From: Streptomyces xylophagus | Lineage (GTDB): Bacteria > Actinomycetota > Actinomycetes > Streptomycetales > Streptomycetaceae | Reading direction: 5' to 3' | Assembly (NCBI RefSeq): GCF_000716435.1 | Contig: NZ_JNWO01000022.1 | Coordinates: forward strand, 92,925 to 156,924 | DNA: 64,000 bases | Shown: in pieces, positions 59,390 through 64,000 of the stretch | Numbering within the stretch: the stretch's first letter is position 1 | How the letters are laid out: each line of letters starts with the position of its first letter | Notes under the pieces: model-generated | Told to the model about the DNA's origin: nothing | Databases searched by the model: none | The model's input: the letters and a program-made list of their open reading frames with translations, nothing else | Position numbers and translations under genes: made by a program

Positions 59390-59573
59390 CGCATCGCTCC
59401 TTCAGCTGCGCAACTGTCCCTCGACCCTGACCCGGCCCTGTCAATGGGCCGGGCGGAAAGGTCGTATCCCGCATCCCCTTTACGGGGGACGGCGATGGGA
59501 CGCAGCGGGGGAGCGCACGGTTCCCCGAACGCGCCGATCAAGTCGACCGGCGCCGTTTCAGTGGCCGTACTCC

Positions 59574-59795
59574 TCAGTTGCCGTACTCGGACATCCCGTC
59601 CAGCAGCCGGGCGGACTTCGACGACACCGACACGCCGTGGATGAGTGACGGGGACACCGGAAGGGAAGCGACCCGGTCGGGAACCGTCCAGTGGGGAGCC
59701 ATCCGGGCGCAGTCACCGCGCAGCGCCGCCAGATCGGCCTCACCTTCGCCGTCGAGGTGGACCTGAGCGGGGCCGGAGAACTTGAGGTTCGTCAT
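59574..59795 (-). CDS. Small conserved hypothetical protein (73 aa)
   Basis: The product MTNLKFSGPAQVHLDGEGEA, DLAALRGDCARMAPHWTVPD and LPVSPSLIHGVSVSSKSARL is a small soluble protein with no known fold. TACGGT (59802-59807) lies 6 nt before the ATG and there is no Shine-Dalgarno sequence, so it is probably leaderless. It is divergent from the PfkB kinase gene. Confidence 0.75.
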   Translation of the reverse strand: MTNLKFSGPAQVHLDGEGEADLAALRGDCARMAPHWTVPDRVASLPVSPSLIHGVSVSSKSARLLDGMSEYGN

Positions 59796-59926
59796 AGCGG
59801 CACCGTAGGCACGCTTGACCTCGCGAAGAAAGATCTACTATCGGGTAGTTTTGCCCGCTTCAGAGCCGCCGTGCCGACCGGGTAGCGTGAACTGTCAACG
59901 CAGCCTCCCTCAGGAGAGTCCTCGCC

Positions 59927-60901
59927 GTGCGCATCGCAGTCACCGGCTCCATCGCCACTGACCACCTCATGACCTTCCCCGGCCGCTTCGCCGACCAGCT
60001 GGTCGCGGACCAGCTGCACACGGTGTCGCTCTCCTTCCTGGTCGACAACCTCGACGTACGCCGGGGCGGCGTCGGCGCCAACATCGCCTTCGGCATGGGC
60101 CAGCTCGGCACCGCGCCGATCCTGGTCGGTGCCGCCGGCTCCGACTTCGCCGAGTACCGCGACTGGCTCGACCGGCACGGCGTCGACACGGACTCGGTCC
60201 GCATCTCGGAGACGCTGCACACCGCCCGTTTCGTGTGCACCACCGACGCCGACCACAACCAGATCGGCTCCTTCTACACCGGCGCCATGAGCGAGGCCCG
60301 CCAGATCGAGCTGAAGACCGTCGCCGACCGCGTGGGCGGCCTCGACCTGGTCCTGATCGGCGCCGACGACCCCGAGGCGATGCTCCGCCACACGGAGGAG
60401 TGCCGGACCCGTTCCATCCCCTTCGCCGCCGACTTCTCCCAGCAGATCGCGCGCATGGACGGCGACAACATCCGGATCCTGCTGGAGGGCTCGGCGTACC
60501 TCTTCTCGAACGAGTACGAGAAGGGCCTCATCGAGTCCAAGACCGGCTGGAGCGACGAGGAGATCCTGTCCAGGGTCGGCCACCGCGTCACCACGCTCGG
60601 CTCGCGCGGCGTTCGTATCGAGCGCGTCGGTGCGGACCCGATCGAGGTCGGCTGCGCGGAGGAGGAGCGCAAGGCCGACCCCACGGGTGTCGGCGACGCG
60701 TTCCGGGCGGGGTTCCTCTCGGGGCTGGCGTGGGGGGTTTCGCTGGAGCGGGCGGCGCAGGTCGGGTGCATGCTCGCTACGCTGGTTATCGAGACTGTCG
60801 GTACGCAGGAGTATCAGCTGCGGCGGGCGCACTTCCTGGACCGGTTCACCAAGGCTTACGGGCATGATGCTGCGGGTGAGGTTCGGGGGTATCTGAGCTG
60901 A
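59927..60901 (+). CDS. PfkB family carbohydrate/nucleoside kinase (adenosine kinase-like)
   Basis: A 324-residue ribokinase-fold enzyme with the sugar-binding DNLDVRRGGVGANIAFGMGQ and the catalytic anion-hole motif ADPTGVGDAFRAGFLSGLAW. Length and overall sequence fit the actinobacterial adenosine kinase group (such as mycobacterial AdoK), which salvages adenosine to AMP; substrate assignment is inferred. GTG start with AGGAGAG upstream. TTGACC near 59817 and TACTAT near 59837 could form its promoter. Confidence 0.87.
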   Translation: MRIAVTGSIATDHLMTFPGRFADQLVADQLHTVSLSFLVDNLDVRRGGVGANIAFGMGQLGTAPILVGAAGSDFAEYRDWLDRHGVDTDSVRISETLHTARFVCTTDADHNQIGSFYTGAMSEARQIELKTVADRVGGLDLVLIGADDPEAMLRHTEECRTRSIPFAADFSQQIARMDGDNIRILLEGSAYLFSNEYEKGLIESKTGWSDEEILSRVGHRVTTLGSRGVRIERVGADPIEVGCAEEERKADPTGVGDAFRAGFLSGLAWGVSLERAAQVGCMLATLVIETVGTQEYQLRRAHFLDRFTKAYGHDAAGEVRGYLS

Positions 60902-60907
60902 GTTGTT

Positions 60908-60978
60908 GTCTGCGGGTGCGTGGGGGCTGGTCGCGCACACGCGGCGGTAGCCGCATATCGATACAGCCCCGCGCCCCT
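60908..60978 (-). repeat. Dispersed repeat family A, long variant (copy 8)
   Basis: The minus strand starts AGGGGCGCGGGG, then TATCGATATGCGGCTACCGC (a hairpin-forming insertion) where normal copies have AACT, and ends with GCGCGACCAGCCCCCACGCA. It lies between the convergent kinase and cysteine desulfurase genes; the same insertion type occurs at 32482. Confidence 0.8.
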
Positions 60979-60988
60979 GAAGGGCGCG

Positions 60989-62359
60989 TCAACTGGTCCG
61001 GCGGATCACGTACGCCGGGCCCTCCTCTTCACCCACATACTCCTGGCCCCGCATCTCGCACCATGCCGGAATGTCCAGTCGTGCGGCCTCGTCGTCGGAC
61101 AGGACGCGCACCGTTCCTCCTACCGGCACATCGCCGATGACCTTGGCCAGCTCGATGACCGGGATCGGGCAGCGCTTGCCGAGGGCGTCCACGATGAGCG
61201 AGGACTCTTCTTTTACGACGGCCGCGGGCGCCGACGCCCCCAGCTTCTCCCGCACTCTCTCCACCGCCCCGGGAAGTACGGCGAGGAAGCGCTCGACATC
61301 CTCCTCCGTCGCTCCCAGTGGCAACGACACCCGCACATTCCCCTCACTCAGCACCCCCATCGCCTTCAGCACATGGCTGGGCGTCAGCGTGCTGCTCGTG
61401 CAGGAGGAGCCGGAGGAGACGGAGAAGCCGGCGCGGTCGAGTTCGTGGAGGAGTGTCTCTCCGTCGACATAGAGACAGGAGAAGGTGACGATCCCGGGCA
61501 GTCGCCGCACCGGATCGCCGACCACGGACACGCCCGGCACCGACTGCGGCACCCGCGCCCGGATCCGCTCCGTCAGTTCCCGTAGCCGTAGCGCCTCCTG
61601 GGCCGCCTCCGCGCGTACCGCACGCAGTGAAGCCGCCGCGGCCACGACGGCCGGGATGTTCTCGAAGCCGGGGGAGCGTCCCGACTCCCGTTCGTCGACG
61701 GGCCCTTGGGCCGCGAACCGCACGCCCTTCCGCACGGCGAGCAGCCCGACCCCCGCCGGTCCGCCCCACTTGTGCGCGCTGGCCGTGAGCAGCGACCAGG
61801 CGCCCTCGACCGGCCCCCACCCCAGCGACTGGGCCGTGTCGACCAGCAGCGGCACCCCGACAGCCCGGCACGCCTCGGCCACCTCGGCGACCGGCTGCAC
61901 CGTGCCCACCTCGTGGTTGGCCGACTGGAGACAGGCCAGCGCGGTGTCCGACCGGAGGGCATCCGCGTACGCCGCGACGCTCACCGCCCCCGTACGGTCC
62001 ACGGGAACCTCGCTCGACGAACCGCCCTCCGCGACCAGTGCCTCGGCCGAATGGAGCACGGAAGAGTGTTCAACCGCTGACACGATCAGGTGACGCCCGA
62101 CGCGCCGCCGCCCCGCCAACGCCCCCGCGATACCGGTGTGCACGGCCCGGGTTCCGGAGGAGGTGAAGACGAGCTCGTCGGCCCGGCACCCGACGGCTTC
62201 GGCGGCCGCCTCCCGCGCGGCGTCCAACAGCAACCGCGCCTTGCGCCCCTCCCTGTACAACCGGGCAGGGTCCGCCCACCCCTCGTCCAAAGACGCCAAC
62301 AGCGCCTGCCGGGCGACGGGATGGAGCGGAGCGGAAGAGGCAGCATCAAAGTAGGACAC
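60989..62359 (-). CDS. Cysteine desulfurase fused to a C-terminal TusA-like sulfur carrier domain
   Basis: A 456-residue fusion. Residues 1 to about 375 are a class V aminotransferase-fold cysteine desulfurase: FTSSGTRAVHTGIAGALAGR, the PLP lysine in LTASAHKWGGPAGVG and the sulfur-accepting Cys in SVSSGSSCTSSTLTPSHVLK. The last 70 residues are a TusA/SirA domain with its active Cys in DALGKRCPIPVIELAKV. Such a fusion can pass persulfide internally to the TusA part for tRNA thiolation or cofactor synthesis. TAACGT (62366-62371) lies 6 nt before the GTG (leaderless pattern). It is divergent from ctaC. Confidence 0.92.
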   Translation of the reverse strand: MSYFDAASSAPLHPVARQALLASLDEGWADPARLYREGRKARLLLDAAREAAAEAVGCRADELVFTSSGTRAVHTGIAGALAGRRRVGRHLIVSAVEHSSVLHSAEALVAEGGSSSEVPVDRTGAVSVAAYADALRSDTALACLQSANHEVGTVQPVAEVAEACRAVGVPLLVDTAQSLGWGPVEGAWSLLTASAHKWGGPAGVGLLAVRKGVRFAAQGPVDERESGRSPGFENIPAVVAAAASLRAVRAEAAQEALRLRELTERIRARVPQSVPGVSVVGDPVRRLPGIVTFSCLYVDGETLLHELDRAGFSVSSGSSCTSSTLTPSHVLKAMGVLSEGNVRVSLPLGATEEDVERFLAVLPGAVERVREKLGASAPAAVVKEESSLIVDALGKRCPIPVIELAKVIGDVPVGGTVRVLSDDEAARLDIPAWCEMRGQEYVGEEEGPAYVIRRTS

Positions 62360-62392
62360 ACGCCAACGTTAAAACGTACGGTGCCTTTCCTT

Positions 62393-62440
62393 AGGGGCGC
62401 GGGGAACTGCGCGAGCAACCACAACGCACCCGCACCCGCC
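62393..62440 (+). repeat. Dispersed repeat family A, copy 10
   Basis: AGGGGCGCGGGGAACTGCGC then GAGCAACCACAACGCACCCG, in the divergent region between the desulfurase gene and ctaC. Confidence 0.88.
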
Positions 62441-62645
62441 CAAATCACCTGAACCCCCGAGCTATTAGGCGCAAGGAGTAACGGGCGGCGCGTATGCCAC
62501 CCTCCCCGCGAACCCCCGGAGGGCGTCGGCTAGGGTTTGGTCCGCATAAACATCCAAACCCCTGCCCGACGCAGGGCGGCGACCGACCCGCGTGAAGGCA
62601 GGCCGCAGCCAATCCGCGCGGGCGAGACTCTCGGGAAGGCGCTAC

Positions 62646-63605
62646 GTGAGTCCCAACGGCTCCGACCGCTCGCCGCGGCGCCCGATGCGGCGGAAGCTGC
62701 TGCAGGCAATGACTGCGGGCCTGGTCCTGGCGACCGCGACCGGTTGCACATCCAAGGACTTCCCTCGCCTTGGTTTCCCCACCCCGACCACGGAAGAGGG
62801 TCCGCGGATCCTCTCCCTGTGGCAGGGATCCTGGGCTGCCGCGCTCGCCGTCGGCGTCCTGGTGTGGGCCCTGATCATGTGGAGCGTCGTGTTCCACAGG
62901 CGCAGCCGCACCAAGGTCGAGATCCCCCCGCAGACCCGGTACAACATGCCCATCGAGGCGCTGTACACGGTTGTTCCGCTCATCATCGTCTCGGTGCTGT
63001 TCTACTTCACCGCCCGCGACGAGACGAAGCTCCTGAGCCTCGACAAGAAGCCCGACGTGACGGTCAACGTCGTGGGCTTCCAGTGGAGCTGGGGCTTCAA
63101 CTACATCGAGAACGTCGACGGTGTCAGTGGTGACGCGACGACCGACAAGAACCTGGCCGCCATTCCGGACCGGTTCAAGAAGGAATTCCCGGCGAACGCC
63201 GGCGGTGTCTACGACGTCGGTACGCCCGCCACGAAGAACCCGCAGACCGGCAACCCGGGTCCGACCCTCTGGCTCCCCAAGGGCGAGACGGTCCGCTTCG
63301 TCCTCACCTCACGTGACGTCATCCACGACTTCTGGGTGGTGCCGTTCCTGATGAAGATGGACGTCGTCCCGGGTCACACCAACGCCTTCCAGGTGACTCC
63401 CACCAAGGAGGGCACCTACCTCGGCAAGTGCGCCGAGCTCTGCGGCGTCGACCACTCCCGGATGCTGTTCAACGTGAAGGTCGTCTCCCCCGAGCTTTAC
63501 CAGCAGCACCTCAAGGACCTCGCCAAGAAGGGGCAGACCGGTTACATCCCCGCTGGCATCGCGCAGACGAGCCACGAGAAGAACCGGGAGACGAACAACC
63601 TGTGA
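62646..63605 (+). CDS. ctaC: Cytochrome c oxidase subunit II (CtaC)
   Basis: Subunit II of the aa3 oxidase, carrying the CuA centre that accepts electrons from the cytochrome bc1 complex. The 319-residue protein has a lipoprotein-type signal ending VLATATGC, two membrane helices ([40 protein letters not shown]) and the periplasmic cupredoxin domain with [18 protein letters not shown] and the CuA ligands [19 protein letters not shown] 62646 is chosen because GGAAGG lies 6 nt upstream. Its stop overlaps the ctaD start (GTGA). Confidence 0.95.
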   Translation: MSPNGSDRSPRRPMRRKLLQAMTAGLVLATATGCTSKDFPRLGFPTPTTEEGPRILSLWQGSWAAALAVGVLVWALIMWSVVFHRRSRTKVEIPPQTRYNMPIEALYTVVPLIIVSVLFYFTARDETKLLSLDKKPDVTVNVVGFQWSWGFNYIENVDGVSGDATTDKNLAAIPDRFKKEFPANAGGVYDVGTPATKNPQTGNPGPTLWLPKGETVRFVLTSRDVIHDFWVVPFLMKMDVVPGHTNAFQVTPTKEGTYLGKCAELCGVDHSRMLFNVKVVSPELYQQHLKDLAKKGQTGYIPAGIAQTSHEKNRETNNL

Positions 63606-64000
63606 GCATCCTCAACGAACCTCAGGGTGCCGCGGCAGCAGAGTCCCACTACGCGGATGAGCTGCCGGTAAGGCGCAAGCAACCCGGCAACGTCGTGATC
63701 AAGTGGCTCACCACCACCGACCACAAGACGATCGGCACGCTGTATCTGGTCACGTCGTTCGCGTTCTTCCTGATCGGCGGCGTCATGGCGCTGCTGATGC
63801 GCGCCGAGCTGGCACGACCCGGTCTGCAGATCATGTCGAGCGAGCAGTTCAACCAGGCGTTCACGATGCACGGCACGATCATGCTGCTGATGTTCGCGAC
63901 GCCGCTGTTCGCCGGCTTCACGAACTGGATCATGCCGCTGCAGATCGGCGCGCCCGACGTGGCGTTCCCGCGGCTGAACATGTTCGCCTACTGGCTCTAC
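63602..64000 (+). CDS. ctaD: Cytochrome c oxidase subunit I (CtaD), N-terminal part
   Basis: The first 133 codons of the haem-copper oxidase subunit I are present; the gene runs off the right edge. The translation includes [20 protein letters not shown], a membrane helix ([20 protein letters not shown]), the low-spin haem ligand His in [18 protein letters not shown] and the start of [20 protein letters not shown]. The GTG overlaps the ctaC stop by 4 nt, so the subunits are co-translated. Confidence 0.95.
   Translation, partial: MSILNEPQGAAAAESHYADELPVRRKQPGNVVIKWLTTTDHKTIGTLYLVTSFAFFLIGGVMALLMRAELARPGLQIMSSEQFNQAFTMHGTIMLLMFATPLFAGFTNWIMPLQIGAPDVAFPRLNMFAYWLY

Overview
This 64 kb window is Streptomyces (or a very close actinomycete) core chromosome. 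Third codon positions are almost all G/C, GTG starts are common, and strong Shine-Dalgarno genes alternate with genes that look leaderless. The contents match the conserved block from glnA through lipA/lipB, aceE, sucB, lpd, pepA, cobalamin genes, pspA, nadA and erpA to ctaC/ctaD. From memory this block is largely collinear with the SCO2198-SCO2155 region of S. coelicolor; no database search was possible.

Layout. 1-2.3 kb: end of a small gene, glnA with a textbook double GlnR operator, and an RDD membrane protein. 2.5-6.3 kb: an accessory insertion with a two-component flavin monooxygenase pair, the broken end of an FG-GAP protein, low-GC hypotheticals and a gene remnant. 6.4-9.5 kb: DUF4191 protein, a small protein, lipA and lipB. 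9.8-18.2 kb: an HTH/TPR-type regulator, an FAD oxidoreductase expanded by an internal minisatellite, an SDR epimerase, a GNAT enzyme, a MarP-like protease, a PGRP/amidase and a FemX-like enzyme. 18.3-24.2 kb: an accessory regulatory patch (HATPase, Scr1-type HTH, DUF397, Clp-N/HTH protein with its own operator, AhpD-like, DUF4240 and WYL proteins).

24.4-34.2 kb: aceE with its adjacent GntR regulator and a palindromic operator, sucB, lpd and pepA. Together with lipA/lipB this puts much of 2-oxoacid dehydrogenase and lipoate metabolism within 27 kb. 34.5-41.1 kb: five genes (secreted HxxxH deacetylase-like protein, PelF-like GT4, polytopic membrane protein, spherulin-4/GH135-like and GH114-like proteins) that look like a complete alpha-1,4-galactosaminoglycan (Pel / fungal GAG-like) exopolysaccharide system. 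The last four overlap by 4 nt each. This is the most interesting locus.

41.1-49.1 kb: cobS, cobT (with a 270-residue repeat tail) and a cobU fused to a metallo-beta-lactamase-like domain, interrupted by a membrane protein and an MprF/LysX-like plus rhomboid-like pair. 49.3-55.6 kb: HtrA-like lipoprotein protease, methyltransferase, DUF3043, pspA-pspAA with a candidate sigma-E promoter, and a NarL-type two-component system. 55.6-64 kb: nadA, erpA, a large membrane-anchored protein, an adenosine kinase-like PfkB enzyme, a cysteine desulfurase-TusA fusion, ctaC and the start of ctaD.

Two dispersed non-coding repeat families cut across the window. Family A (about 10 copies, core GGGGCGCGGGGAACTGCGCG) sits mostly at gene ends, but one copy is read in frame inside a membrane protein. 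Family B is a foldback element, complete once (24.2-24.4 kb) and as half copies twice. No tRNA, rRNA, CRISPR array or intact insertion sequence was seen.
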